Shown: positions 51,547 through 60,213, numbered from the stretch's first letter. The stretch is 60,213 nt of DNA from Galbitalea sp036266835 (GCA_036266835.1 DATAXD010000008.1:1-60213); one strand, 5' to 3'. A program made the numbers and translations. The notes: generated by a model from the letters alone, not told the origin.

Positions 51547-53361
51547 GTGACGACTGGGGACGAGGTGCCGTCGGGGGCAGAACCGGCGGGGGCAACGCCA
51601 CGCGGCCGGCTATTTGCGGCAGAGCATCTGCCACCGTCCTATCCCGAACGTGCGGCGCGCGGCACCGCGGAAAAGCTTCGCGCCTGGCAGGCGGAAGCGC
51701 TCGAGCGGTATTTCCGCACGCAACAGCGTGACTTTCTCGTTGCCGCTACTCCTGGTGCCGGCAAGACGGCCTTCGCGCTGCGCCTCGCGGCAGAACTGCT
51801 GGCCCGCCGTGAGATCGATCGCATCACGGTGGTTGCTCCGACGGACCACCTGAAGCGACAGTGGGCGGACGCGGCTCACCGCGCCGGCATCCGGTTGAAC
51901 CCTGACTTCCGCAATGGGCAGTCGGCCTCGGGTCGCAGGTTCTCCGGCGTCGTTGTCACGTACGCTCAGGTCGCGGTCCGCGCCGACCTGCACCGCCGCG
52001 TGACAGAGTCAGCACGCACGCTCGTCATCCTCGACGAGGTGCACCACGGTGGCGACGCTCTGAGCTGGGGCGACGCCATCCGCGAAGCATTCGAGCCGGC
52101 AACGCGTCGCGTCTCGCTCACGGGTACACCGTTTCGCTCCGATACGTCGCCGATCCCTTTCGTGACCTACGTTCGTGATCACCTCGGCCTGCGAACCTCC
52201 CGCACGGACTACAACTACGGATACGCTCGCGCTCTGACAGACGGCGTTGTGCGCCCTGTGCTGTTTCTCGCCTATGCCGGACGGATGCGGTGGCGAACGA
52301 AAGTGGGCGAAGAGTTCGAAGCCCGACTGGGCCAGGACGACACGAAGGATGTGACAGCCCAGGCGTGGCGCACCGCTCTGGACCCATCGGGCGACTGGAT
52401 ACCGACCGTGCTGGCCGCAGCGGATCGCCGGTTGACCGAGGTGCGGCATTCGATTCCCGACGCTGGTGGACTCGTCATCGCGACCGACCAGAGTGCTGCC
52501 CGCGCGTACGCGAAGGTTCTGGAGCAACTGACCGGTGAGCGGCCAGCCCTGGTTCTCTCCGACGAAAAGGCATCCAGCGAGCGGATCGAGCGATTCGCGG
52601 CGAACGATTCACGGTGGATGGTCGCTGTCCGAATGGTCTCGGAGGGTGTCGACGTTCCCCGGCTCGCCGTGGGAGTGTACGCGACCTCGGCCGCGACACC
52701 TCTGTACTTCGCCCAGGCCATCGGCAGGTTCGTGCGTGCCCGTCGTCGAGGTGAAACCGCATCGATATTCTTGCCGAGCGTCCGGGCGCTCATGTCTCTC
52801 GCTGGCCAGCTGGAACTGGAACGCGACCATGCCCTCGATCGCCTGTGCGATGACGACAAGCTGCTCGACGATACCGCGCTCGACAACGCCAACCGTGCCG
52901 AACCGGCATCCGAGGGCCTCCATGACGAATTCACCTGGACTGCAGTCGAATCCGACGCCAACTTCGACCGGGTTCTCTACGAGGGATCCGAGTTCGGATT
53001 CGCCGCTGCCGCAGGAAGCGACGAAGAACTCGACTTCCTGGGAATCCCCGGCATCCTCGAACCCGACCAGGTTCGAGACCTGCTCCAGGCGCGTCAGGCA
53101 CGCCAATCCCGCCGGGCGGCTACCCGACGGACTTCGAGCGAAGTCGAGCAACCACTCGATCAGCCGCTCTACCGAACGCTTCGCGAACAGCGGGCCGTGC
53201 TCAATGGTCTGGTCGGAATGCACGCAAAGCTCAGCGGACAGCCGCATTCGCACATCCATGCTGAATTGCGACGAACCTGCGGCGGTCCGCCTGTCTCGAC
53301 CGCGACGGTCGCACAACTCCAGTCCCGCATCGATCACCTGCGCAGTCTGCATCGCTCGTAG
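51547..53361 (+). CDS. SF2 DEAD/DEAH-box helicase
   Basis: 604 residues from GTG 51547, eight bases after TATCGT (51533-51538); an in-frame TTG at 51508 is possible. Walker A ATPGAGKT (67-74), VVAPTDHLKRQW, DEVHH (163-167), LTGTPFRSD, and the second RecA domain ending in AQAIGRFVRARRRGE with arginine fingers. Resembles the COG1061 DNA/RNA helicase group; target unknown. Its C-terminal part is specific and ends with coiled helices. Confidence 0.9.
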   Translation: MTTGDEVPSGAEPAGATPRGRLFAAEHLPPSYPERAARGTAEKLRAWQAEALERYFRTQQRDFLVAATPGAGKTAFALRLAAELLARREIDRITVVAPTDHLKRQWADAAHRAGIRLNPDFRNGQSASGRRFSGVVVTYAQVAVRADLHRRVTESARTLVILDEVHHGGDALSWGDAIREAFEPATRRVSLTGTPFRSDTSPIPFVTYVRDHLGLRTSRTDYNYGYARALTDGVVRPVLFLAYAGRMRWRTKVGEEFEARLGQDDTKDVTAQAWRTALDPSGDWIPTVLAAADRRLTEVRHSIPDAGGLVIATDQSAARAYAKVLEQLTGERPALVLSDEKASSERIERFAANDSRWMVAVRMVSEGVDVPRLAVGVYATSAATPLYFAQAIGRFVRARRRGETASIFLPSVRALMSLAGQLELERDHALDRLCDDDKLLDDTALDNANRAEPASEGLHDEFTWTAVESDANFDRVLYEGSEFGFAAAAGSDEELDFLGIPGILEPDQVRDLLQARQARQSRRAATRRTSSEVEQPLDQPLYRTLREQRAVLNGLVGMHAKLSGQPHSHIHAELRRTCGGPPVSTATVAQLQSRIDHLRSLHRS

Positions 53362-53387
53362 GCCGCAGACCCGGCTACGGTTAAGGC

Positions 53388-54617
53388 GTGACTACGATCG
53401 ATGATCTTCGCGCTCAGCACAGCGAGCTCAAGTCGAAAGGCCTCAAGCTGGATCTGACGAGGGGCAAGCCGGCCCCGGAGCAGCTTGACCTGTCGAATCC
53501 GATGCTGTCGCTCCCGGGCGAGGGTGACTATCGCGGAGCTGACGGAACCGATCTTCGCAACTACGGCGGGCCCGATGGCCTGACGGAGCTTCGCGCGATT
53601 TTCGGCGAGCTGCTTCACATTCCGACCCAGCAGCTGCTGGCGCTCGACGCGGTAACCCTGCCCATCATGCACGGAACGGTGGTCAACGCATTGCTGAACG
53701 GGGCACCCGGTGGCGACAGTCCCTGGCGTGACGTCGAGGGGATTACGTTCCTGTGTCCCGTCCCCGGATATGACCGGCACTTCACGATTTGCGAGGCGCT
53801 TGGCATTCGGATGATTGCCGTGCCGTTTGTGGACGGTGGACTCGATCTGGAGACGATTCGTCGCCTCGTTGCGACCGACGCGAGCATTCGTGGCATGTGG
53901 TGCGTCCCGATGTACGCGAATCCGACGGGATACACCTACACCGAGGATGAGGTGCGCGCGCTGGTGGAGATGCAGACAGCGGCCGGAGACTTCCGGCTGC
54001 TGTGGGACAACGCTTACGCGCTGCATCACCTTTCGGATGAAGAGGCGCCAGTGTACGACGTGCTGTCGATGGCCGAGAAAGCTGGCAACCCGGATCGTCC
54101 GATCGTCTTCGCGTCGACGTCGAAGATCACATTTGCGGGCGGCGGCGTCGGGTTTGTGGGCGGTTCACCCACGAACGTCGACTGGGTTCGCAAGTATTCG
54201 TCCGCCCGCAACATCGGTCCCGACAAGATCAACCAGTTGCGTCATGTGCGGTTCCTGAAGGATCCGGATGGGGTTCGCGCCCACATGCGGGCCAACCGCG
54301 CCCTCCTCGTACCGAAGTTCGACGCGGTGCTTGAGATACTGAAGGCCCGTCTGTCGGGCGCTGCGGAGTGGACGGTTCCGAAGGGTGGTTACTTCATCAC
54401 TCTCGAGGCGGGTGAGGGGTGCGCCACGCGCGCCGTGGAACTCGCCAAAGAGGCGGGAATCGCGGTCACGGCTGCCGGCGCGCCCTACCCGTACGGAGAT
54501 GATCCACGTGACTCGACTATCCGAATCGCGCCGAGTTTCCCGTCGCTGGATGAACTGAAGGCCGCCATCGACGGCCTGTGCACCTGCATCCTGCTGGCGC
54601 GGGCCGAGCGGTCCTGA
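53388..54617 (+). CDS. class I aminotransferase (aspartate aminotransferase subgroup Ic-like)
   Basis: 409 residues, PLP fold. Schiff-base Lys246 in FASTSKITFAGGG; PMYANPTGYTYTEDE and NYGGPDGLTELR are typical of the group that includes Corynebacterium AspT-like enzymes. Most likely makes aspartate or a related amino acid. GTG start is six bases after TACGGT (53376-53381), with no spaced Shine-Dalgarno, so leaderless. Converges on dnaE2 with six bases between stops and no terminator. Confidence 0.88.
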   Translation: MTTIDDLRAQHSELKSKGLKLDLTRGKPAPEQLDLSNPMLSLPGEGDYRGADGTDLRNYGGPDGLTELRAIFGELLHIPTQQLLALDAVTLPIMHGTVVNALLNGAPGGDSPWRDVEGITFLCPVPGYDRHFTICEALGIRMIAVPFVDGGLDLETIRRLVATDASIRGMWCVPMYANPTGYTYTEDEVRALVEMQTAAGDFRLLWDNAYALHHLSDEEAPVYDVLSMAEKAGNPDRPIVFASTSKITFAGGGVGFVGGSPTNVDWVRKYSSARNIGPDKINQLRHVRFLKDPDGVRAHMRANRALLVPKFDAVLEILKARLSGAAEWTVPKGGYFITLEAGEGCATRAVELAKEAGIAVTAAGAPYPYGDDPRDSTIRIAPSFPSLDELKAAIDGLCTCILLARAERS

Positions 54618-54623
54618 GGCTCC

Positions 54624-57600
54624 TCACCGGAAATCGCGCGAGCGGGTCTGCGGTGTCATCCTCAGTACCTCGAATTTGTCGGCGAGCAGGTTGGTCACTC
54701 CCTCGGGTGAACGCTCGAGCATGCCCCGAATGATCAGGGCGGGCGCATCCCGGGCGACTCGACGGTAGCGATTCCAAACACCGACCCCGCAGATGACGTT
54801 GACCAGGCCGGTTTCGTCCTCGAGGTTCACGAAGGTGATGCCGCTTGCTGTCGCGGGACGTTGCCTGTGGGTCACTATGCCGGCAACCTCGACCCTTCGC
54901 CCCGGTTCGGCGGATCGAAGTCCTTCGGCAGTGAAAATCCCGCGCTCGGTGAGTTGGGCACGCAGATGGGCGACGGGATGGTTGTCCACGGTCATTCCTG
55001 TCGCCCAGAGGTCGCTTACCAGTTCATCCACTTCGCTCGGCATGGTGAAAAGCGGTGGCTGGACGGCCACGATCGTTCCCGCCAGGAACTCGGCACGGTC
55101 CTGTGCGGCGTTGCCGGCATTCCACATCGCCTCGCGACGAGTGAGTCCGAGAGTATCGAAGGCCCCGGAAGCGGACAGCAGTTCCAGCTGTGCGGTCGTC
55201 AGTGGGATCCGGCGAACGAGGTCATTCATGCTGGCATAGTCGCCCGCTCGTTCTCGCTCGGCGACGATCCGTTTAGCCATGACCGTCGAAATGCCGCCGA
55301 CCTCATCCAGTCCCAGCCGCACGGCGAATGCGGCATCGCGTCGATGATCGTCGGAATCAAATGGGATGCTGCGGTCGAAGGCGGGTACCGGGGGTTGGAT
55401 GGGATCCAGGCACGCTGCGGAACCCTGGTCTCGATACGCGTCGCTTCGCGACGCTACTCGAGAGTCGATGGGTTCCAACCCCGCAGAAACACCCGAGCGC
55501 TGGATGTCCGGCCGCAGCACCGTCACTCCGTGCCTGCGGGCATCCGCAACGAGGGTCTGCGGCGAATAGAAACCCATCGGCTGGGCGCGCAACAGCGCGG
55601 CGAGGAACGCGGCGGGGTAATGCAGGCGCATCCACGAACTCGCATAGACCAGCAGCCCGAAGCTCAGGCTGTGGCTCTCGGCGAACCCGAAGTTGGCGAA
55701 CGCCTGGATCTTGCCGTAGATCTCGTCGGCGATGGATCCCGTGATGCCATTCGACTCCATTCCGGCATAGAGCTTCGACTTGAGGGCATCGATGCGCTCG
55801 ATCCCTCGCTTCGAGCCCATTGCACGCCGCAACTGGTCGGCATCCTCACCCGTGCATCCGCCCACCGCCATCGCCACCTGCATGAGCTGTTCCTGGAAGA
55901 CCGGGATGCCCAACGTGCGCTTCAGCGGTTCTTCGAGCTTCGGATGCAGGTAGGTGACCGGCTCCTGTCCAAGTCGACGCCGCACGAACGGATGAACAGC
56001 GCCGCCCTGGATCGGACCGGGTCGCACCAGGGCTATCTCGACCACCAGGTCGTAGAACTTGCGCGGCTGAAGCCGGGGGAGCAGTCCCATCTGCGCTCGG
56101 GATTCGACCTGGAACACCCCCACGGAGTCGGCGCGGCACAGCATGTCGTAGACGCCTGCCTCCTCCTTGGGAATCGTCTCGAGCGTCCACTCCTCACCGA
56201 CATGGTCACGGGCGAGCTCGAAGCAGTACTGCAGCGCTGCGAGCATCCCGAGCCCGAGCAGATCGAACTTGACCAGGCCCATCCAGGCGCAGTCGTCCTT
56301 GTCCCACTGCAGAACAGTCCTGCCATCCATCCGACCGTGTTCTATCGGGCAGACTTCGCCGACGGGACGATCGGTCAGTACCATTCCACCGGAATGGATG
56401 CCGAGGTGCCTGGGAAACTTCAGCACCTCGTGCGCGAGGTCGATCACGGCTGCGGGGATGCTGTGATCCCTGCTCTCCGTCAGGGCGCCCCAGTGCTCCA
56501 CCTGCTTCGACCAGGCATCCTGTTGGCCGGGGCTGGCTCCCAGTGCCTTTGCCATGTCGCGCACCGCGTTCTTCGGGCGGTAGCTGATGACATTGGCGAC
56601 CTGCGCGGCGTTGCGGCGCCCGTATTTCCCGTAGACGTACTGGATGACCTCTTCGCGACGGTCGGAATCGAAATCGACGTCGATATCCGGTTCCTCATCG
56701 CGCATGCTCGACAGGAACCGCTCGAAGGGCAGGTCGTAGAAAATCGCGTCGACCGCAGTGATTCCGAGCAGGTAACAGACCGCGGAGTTGGCAGCGGAAC
56801 CGCGACCCTGGCACAGGATGCCGAGGCTCTTCGCGTAGCGCACGATGTCCCAGACGATCAGGAAGTAGCCGGGGAAGTCTTTCTCCTCGATGACAGCGAG
56901 TTCGCGTTCGATGCGTGCCCGGTCCTTCTCGCGCAGGTTCGGATACCGTTTCTCTGCGCCATCCCAGACGAGCTTCCGCAGCCAGCTCATCGGGGTGTGC
57001 CCTTCGGGCACCTCCTGTTTGGGTAGTCCCGGTCGTGCCTTGCGTAGTTCGAACCCGTGCGAATCGGCGATCTCGACAGTGGTCTCGACGGCTCCGGGAT
57101 AGCGTGCGAACCTGGCGGCCATTTCGGCGCCGCTGCGCAGGTAGGCACCCCCGGAGGCCGGGAGCCAGCCATCGAGTTCGTCAAGACTCCTGCGCGCGCG
57201 TACCGCCGCCAGGGCCGTCGCCAGTCGATGCTGTCGGGGAGTGGCGTAGTGCACGTTTCCGGTCGCGACCGCCCGCAGTTTTCGTTGTCGTGCTACCTCG
57301 AACAGGAGGTCGTTGGAACCGGCGGCGAGCGGATCCCCGTGATCGAAGAGTTCCACCACGACGCTTTCGGCTCCGAACAGGTCGATCAGTCGATCGACTT
57401 CGCGCGTGACGGCCCGCCTGCCCTCGGGGATCGCCCGTCGAACCGCGCCCTTGCGGCATCCGGTGAGAACCGTCCAGTGGCCGCCCGCACGATCCGCGAG
57501 TTCCGTGGCATCGTAACGTGGCTTGCCCTTTTCCAGGCCGGCAAGCTGCGCGGATGTCAGGGCTCCGGCAAGCCGGTGATACCCCTCCTCGCGTCGGGCG

Positions 57601-58037
57601 AGCAGCACGAGATGGCTGCCTTCCGGATCCGGTTCCCCATTCTGCGGTTTGGACAGTTCGAGCGACAGTTCTGCGCCGAACATCGTTGTGATGTCATAAC
57701 TCTCCGCCGCTTCCGCCATGCGCACGATGCCGTAAAGGCCGTCGTGATCGGTCAGGGCGAGTCCGTGCAGTCCCAGCCGCTTCGCCTCTTCGAGCAATTG
57801 CTCCGGCGAGGATGCACCGTCGAGAAAACTGAAATTGGAGTGGGCGTGAAGCTCGGCGTAGGCAACCGTCGCCTCGAGCGGGTTGTCGATTCGGGCGGGG
57901 ACGTAGGGCATCCGCTTGTTCGACCAGGCTGGACTGTCTCCTCCGTCAGCTCCGTCCGGCGGAGCCCCCGGCCGACTGCCGCTCGAGAGCGCCCGCTCGA
58001 ACTCCGACCATGAGATTGGTGGATTGCTATATCCCAT
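54624..58037 (-). CDS. dnaE2: error-prone DNA polymerase DnaE2
   Basis: 1137 residues. N-terminal MGYSNPPISWSEFERAL and the PHP domain (AELHAHSNFSFLDGAS), polymerase core with DIDVDFDSDRREEVIQYV catalytic Asp residues, then PLVRPGPIQGG-like region, HhH and OB-fold at the end. In the linker between the LRPDIQRSGV segment and the PPVPAFDRSIPF segment a palindromic DNA element (55429-55463) encodes extra residues. DnaE2 does mutagenic translesion synthesis with ImuA and ImuB. Starts 20 bases after imuB. Confidence 0.96.
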   Translation of the reverse strand: MGYSNPPISWSEFERALSSGSRPGAPPDGADGGDSPAWSNKRMPYVPARIDNPLEATVAYAELHAHSNFSFLDGASSPEQLLEEAKRLGLHGLALTDHDGLYGIVRMAEAAESYDITTMFGAELSLELSKPQNGEPDPEGSHLVLLARREEGYHRLAGALTSAQLAGLEKGKPRYDATELADRAGGHWTVLTGCRKGAVRRAIPEGRRAVTREVDRLIDLFGAESVVVELFDHGDPLAAGSNDLLFEVARQRKLRAVATGNVHYATPRQHRLATALAAVRARRSLDELDGWLPASGGAYLRSGAEMAARFARYPGAVETTVEIADSHGFELRKARPGLPKQEVPEGHTPMSWLRKLVWDGAEKRYPNLREKDRARIERELAVIEEKDFPGYFLIVWDIVRYAKSLGILCQGRGSAANSAVCYLLGITAVDAIFYDLPFERFLSSMRDEEPDIDVDFDSDRREEVIQYVYGKYGRRNAAQVANVISYRPKNAVRDMAKALGASPGQQDAWSKQVEHWGALTESRDHSIPAAVIDLAHEVLKFPRHLGIHSGGMVLTDRPVGEVCPIEHGRMDGRTVLQWDKDDCAWMGLVKFDLLGLGMLAALQYCFELARDHVGEEWTLETIPKEEAGVYDMLCRADSVGVFQVESRAQMGLLPRLQPRKFYDLVVEIALVRPGPIQGGAVHPFVRRRLGQEPVTYLHPKLEEPLKRTLGIPVFQEQLMQVAMAVGGCTGEDADQLRRAMGSKRGIERIDALKSKLYAGMESNGITGSIADEIYGKIQAFANFGFAESHSLSFGLLVYASSWMRLHYPAAFLAALLRAQPMGFYSPQTLVADARRHGVTVLRPDIQRSGVSAGLEPIDSRVASRSDAYRDQGSAACLDPIQPPVPAFDRSIPFDSDDHRRDAAFAVRLGLDEVGGISTVMAKRIVAERERAGDYASMNDLVRRIPLTTAQLELLSASGAFDTLGLTRREAMWNAGNAAQDRAEFLAGTIVAVQPPLFTMPSEVDELVSDLWATGMTVDNHPVAHLRAQLTERGIFTAEGLRSAEPGRRVEVAGIVTHRQRPATASGITFVNLEDETGLVNVICGVGVWNRYRRVARDAPALIIRGMLERSPEGVTNLLADKFEVLRMTPQTRSRDFR
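55429..55463. repeat. REP-like palindrome inside dnaE2 coding sequence
   Basis: Outer arms TCTCGA (55429-55434) and TCGAGA (55458-55463), inner arms GCGTCGC (55438-55444) and GCGACGC (55448-55454), loop TTC, and a symmetric TAC/TAC internal mismatch. The element lies in frame on the dnaE2 antisense strand and adds residues to a linker. From memory, TCTCGATACGC-type palindromes recur in Microbacteriaceae genomes, mostly between genes; I cannot run the search here. Confidence 0.75.
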
Positions 58038-58057
58038 CAGAGCCCACGCCTGCGTCG

Positions 58058-59638
58058 TTAGTCATAGCGCGCCTCTGCCGCCCAGCTCGAAGTTCCTTCG
58101 CGCTTCGTCAACACCAGCAGCCACGCGACGCCCTGCTCGTCGACGATCTGGAAGCGATGAGCGTCCAGGGCCGCCTCTGAGTCCCACCAGCGTTCGGAAA
58201 CGGGCCATGGACCCGCCCACGCCCGGATTCGCCGGAGATTCTTGCCCGTTGCCGCGGGGGAGAAGCGCGCCGGGGTCGCCGAAAAGGCCCCACGCTCGTC
58301 GATCAGCACTTCAGAACCGTCTTCGGCAACGACCGATACCGGTCGCGGCGCAGCAAACACGGTTGCTGGCAGGGGATCCGGCAGCTGGCCCGGCCACGGC
58401 TGACCGGCCGATCTGGCCAGCACCGGCCGATCGCCCCACGGAACTGTCACCTGACGATCCGCGAGCGTTCTGCCGCCGCTCAAAACTGCCGTGAGAACCC
58501 CCTCGTGTCCCAGCATGCTCTGCACCCGGGCGAGCCCGTTGTGGATGCGCTCATCCGGCCCCTCGCCGAAGAGTCCGGCCTCGTGGTTACCGATCGCATC
58601 CACGGTCTCCGGCACGATTCGCACCATCGAAACTCCCGAGCGCAGGCCCGAATCCACCTCCGCGCTGCCCTGTAACTGCCAGCGCACCCGGTCGACAACA
58701 TCCGCCGCGCTGAAGGATCGCGGATGCAGCCAGCTGCGCTCCGAGTAATCGCCCAGTTCGGTTTCAATCTCGATCCGCAGGGTCGTACACACGAGGTGAG
58801 AAGAAATGAGCCGCTGAACGAAATCATCGGCGGATGCGCGAACCCCGAACGTCACCTGGTCGACCCGATCGAGCGCCGGCTCGAATGCCACGGTAACGTC
58901 AAGCTCCTCTGGCGGGACGTGGGGAACAATCGGCCGGGAATCGAAGCCACCGGCGAGGGCGTGCAGGCGAGCGCCCGCAGGTCCAAAACGGCCAAGCACA
59001 TCCTCTGGCGGAAGCGCGGCGAACTGCCCGAGCCGGGTGATGCCGAGCCTGCGCAGCAGCGCAATGAGCACCGTGTCATCGAGCAGGCTCACCGAAAGCT
59101 CGGCGAGGAATCGGTCGGATTGCCCCTCGGGGATCACCCGGACTCGATTACTGCGGGTTGCGGTGCGAGCCGCCTGTTCCGCGGTGAACGGCCCGTCGGC
59201 GATGCCCACCCTGGCTCCGGGAACGGCGAGAGAATCGAACAGCGAAACCAACGCGAGTCCCGCGGGTTTCTCGCCGCCGTAGAAACGAGCCGGTCCGCGA
59301 GATCGGACCGCAAGAATGCCTGGTCGCAGCAGCTGGACTCCCGGCATCAGCTCCTCGACATTTGCGACGAGCCCGAGAAAGGTCCTGGCATCCAGTTGCT
59401 GCTCATAGGGGCGAACCACCAGATCGGTGCACCGAGCCTGCGCTTCGCGAACCCTCAGACCGCGTTGTACCCCCTCGATACGAGCCGTGGCGGAGCACGC
59501 GAAAACGATGCCTTTCTCGATGAGCGCGAGCGGGACATCCGGAGCACCGGCAACCGGGCTGACCCGCAGCGAGGCAATGATCGGCCAATCGGGTACCCAG
59601 AGCACCATGCTGCGGGTCGCCAGGCTGTGTGCGTTCAT
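58058..59638 (-). CDS. imuB: ImuB, inactive Y-family polymerase-like mutasome subunit
   Basis: 526 residues. Y-family fold but the catalytic acids are missing: the first motif reads LWVPDWPI and the SIDE-like position reads RSRGPARFYGG. That is the ImuB pattern: an adaptor that links DnaE2 to the beta clamp and to ImuA. QLPDPL near the C-terminal third is a candidate clamp-binding motif. ATG overlaps the imuA stop (ATGA). Confidence 0.9.
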   Translation of the reverse strand: MNAHSLATRSMVLWVPDWPIIASLRVSPVAGAPDVPLALIEKGIVFACSATARIEGVQRGLRVREAQARCTDLVVRPYEQQLDARTFLGLVANVEELMPGVQLLRPGILAVRSRGPARFYGGEKPAGLALVSLFDSLAVPGARVGIADGPFTAEQAARTATRSNRVRVIPEGQSDRFLAELSVSLLDDTVLIALLRRLGITRLGQFAALPPEDVLGRFGPAGARLHALAGGFDSRPIVPHVPPEELDVTVAFEPALDRVDQVTFGVRASADDFVQRLISSHLVCTTLRIEIETELGDYSERSWLHPRSFSAADVVDRVRWQLQGSAEVDSGLRSGVSMVRIVPETVDAIGNHEAGLFGEGPDERIHNGLARVQSMLGHEGVLTAVLSGGRTLADRQVTVPWGDRPVLARSAGQPWPGQLPDPLPATVFAAPRPVSVVAEDGSEVLIDERGAFSATPARFSPAATGKNLRRIRAWAGPWPVSERWWDSEAALDAHRFQIVDEQGVAWLLVLTKREGTSSWAAEARYD

Positions 59639-60213
59639 ACTGCTCGCAGGTACGGTTCGGGATTTTGGGAAACCGGGCTTTGGGAAATCGGGCTTCGGGA
59701 AATCGGGCTTCGGGAAACCGGCAAGAACTTCAGGTCGGGATCCGGTAGCCAGAGTCTGGCGCTACGCGGCCTGCCGCCCAGGCGTGTCGACACCGTCACG
59801 GTCACCTGTCTCGCGGTCAGACGACCGAAGCCTTCACCGATACCGCTCCAGTCGCTCTCGGTCAGGGTCAGCAGCGCCTCGCTCTGCGGCCATGCCTTCG
59901 CGGTGCTGCTGCCCACCACGATGAGGGTTGATCCGCGCTGACGGAGCCGCGCGCTCAATCGCGAAAGACTGGCGTCCGACGCCTGTCGAGGCGGTTTGGT
60001 CACCACCACTGTCATGACATCCGCGACTGCCGCAGTAACGGCCAGCCACTGGTCGCCCGGATGAGGCACCAGAACCAGTCGATCCAGATCGATGCCGAAG
60101 GATGCCGCCGCCTCGATGCCAAACTCGGGAACACCGACCACTCCGCACCAGGAACCCGCCGCAGAAGGACCCGCAAGCAAGGCGAGCAGAAGCGTTGCGC
60201 CGGATCCGTCTGC
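59635..60213 (-). CDS. imuA: ImuA-like RecA-fold protein, C-terminal part (cut by window end)
   Basis: The frame runs off the right edge; the visible part starts within ADGSGATLLLALLAG, the end of the P-loop region. SWCGVVGVPEFGIEAAASFG, LVLVPHPGDQWLAV and LTARQVTVTVSTR follow the actinobacterial ImuA/SulA-like pattern. Third member of the damage mutasome. The tail carries a pentapeptide SRSPI-type repeat from a 15-bp tandem repeat, then ends NPEPYLRAV. Stop overlaps imuB ATG. Confidence 0.85.
   Translation of the reverse strand, partial: ADGSGATLLLALLAGPSAAGSWCGVVGVPEFGIEAAASFGIDLDRLVLVPHPGDQWLAVTAAVADVMTVVVTKPPRQASDASLSRLSARLRQRGSTLIVVGSSTAKAWPQSEALLTLTESDWSGIGEGFGRLTARQVTVTVSTRLGGRPRSARLWLPDPDLKFLPVSRSPISRSPISQSPVSQNPEPYLRAV
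59665..59724. repeat. 15-bp tandem repeat, four copies, in the imuA tail
   Basis: Units 59665-59679, 59680-59694, 59695-59709 and 59710-59724, core TTGGGAAATCGGGCT with C/T changes; the last copy is degenerate. On the minus strand they encode SRSPI, SRSPI, SQSPV and SQNPE-like units. Copy changes would stay in frame. Confidence 0.85.

Noticed and set aside
51547..53361. SF2 helicase as part of a defence system (restriction or DISARM-like)
   Set aside because: No nuclease, methylase or other defence gene is adjacent; neighbours are dinB and an aminotransferase.
59461..59490. Second copy of the dnaE2 palindrome (CTCGATACGAG-like sequence in imuB)
   Set aside because: Shares a short CTCGATACG string only; no matching inverted arm follows.
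1..60213. tRNA, rRNA, CRISPR or prophage
   Set aside because: Intergenic gaps are all under 300 bases and none shows cloverleaf, repeat-spacer or phage gene patterns.

Overview
This window is a gene-dense stretch of core chromosome from a high-GC Actinobacterium, most likely a member of the Microbacteriaceae. The family call is inference. It rests on the uvrA-uvrC-rapZ-whiA then gap-pgk-tpiA-secG-rbpA gene order, the tkt-tal-pgi-zwf-opcA-pgl operon, an actinobacterial RbpA, OpcA, WhiA and ImuA-ImuB-DnaE2 set, many GTG/TTG starts and a palindrome of a kind I associate with this family. I see no phage, insertion sequence, CRISPR array, tRNA or rRNA, and no classical defence island.

Layout. 1-10072 (+): the end of uvrA, uvrC, rapZ, whiA, sodA, then lower glycolysis (gap, pgk, tpiA), secG and rbpA. 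10091-18293 (-): one tightly coupled operon running tkt, tal, pgi, zwf, opcA, pgl, covering both arms of the pentose phosphate pathway. 18544-20479: ctaB and ctaA (heme O and heme A synthesis), convergent and overlapping at their 3' ends. 20699-24806 (+): SUF iron-sulfur assembly operon sufB-sufD-Rieske ferredoxin-sufC-sufT-like. 24822-27774: a shortened MMPL-type membrane protein and, divergently, a glycine-rich secreted protein with a LAVTG sorting signal. 27811-29898 (-): bioY and an adenylate-forming ligase. 30006-33041: an ABC-F protein facing a coupled DUF3099 / small Cys-His protein / SURF1 operon. 33134-36996: a FabG-like reductase, serB, and the divergent glycogen genes glgC and glgA(glgM). 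37087-44862: a stand-alone ABC ATPase, L31 type B with a structured leader, a secreted DUF1906 protein, a DnaQ-like exonuclease, trehalose synthase, a coupled hydrolase-glycosyltransferase pair and a histidine phosphatase. 44919-54617: sirtuin, SpoU methyltransferase, D,D-carboxypeptidase, fatty acid desaturase, SGNH hydrolase, dinB, an unlisted 30-residue membrane peptide, an SF2 helicase and a class I aminotransferase. 54624-60213 (-): the imuA-imuB-dnaE2 mutasome operon, with imuA cut by the window end.

The genes group by theme: central carbon (glycolysis, pentose phosphate, glycogen/trehalose), aerobic respiration (heme A, SURF1, SUF), and DNA repair or mutagenesis (UvrA/C, Pol IV, DnaE2 mutasome). 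The most interesting signals are not gene families. They are a near-perfect palindromic element sitting in frame inside dnaE2; a repeated promoter layout (TANNNT, about six bases, then the start codon) that predicts many leaderless mRNAs, including two divergent pairs; a palindrome overlapping the trehalose synthase divergent promoter; 15-bp tandem repeats at the 3' ends of two unrelated genes; and an MMPL protein lacking both its proton-relay Asp and its last membrane segments. I found no convincing new multi-gene system.
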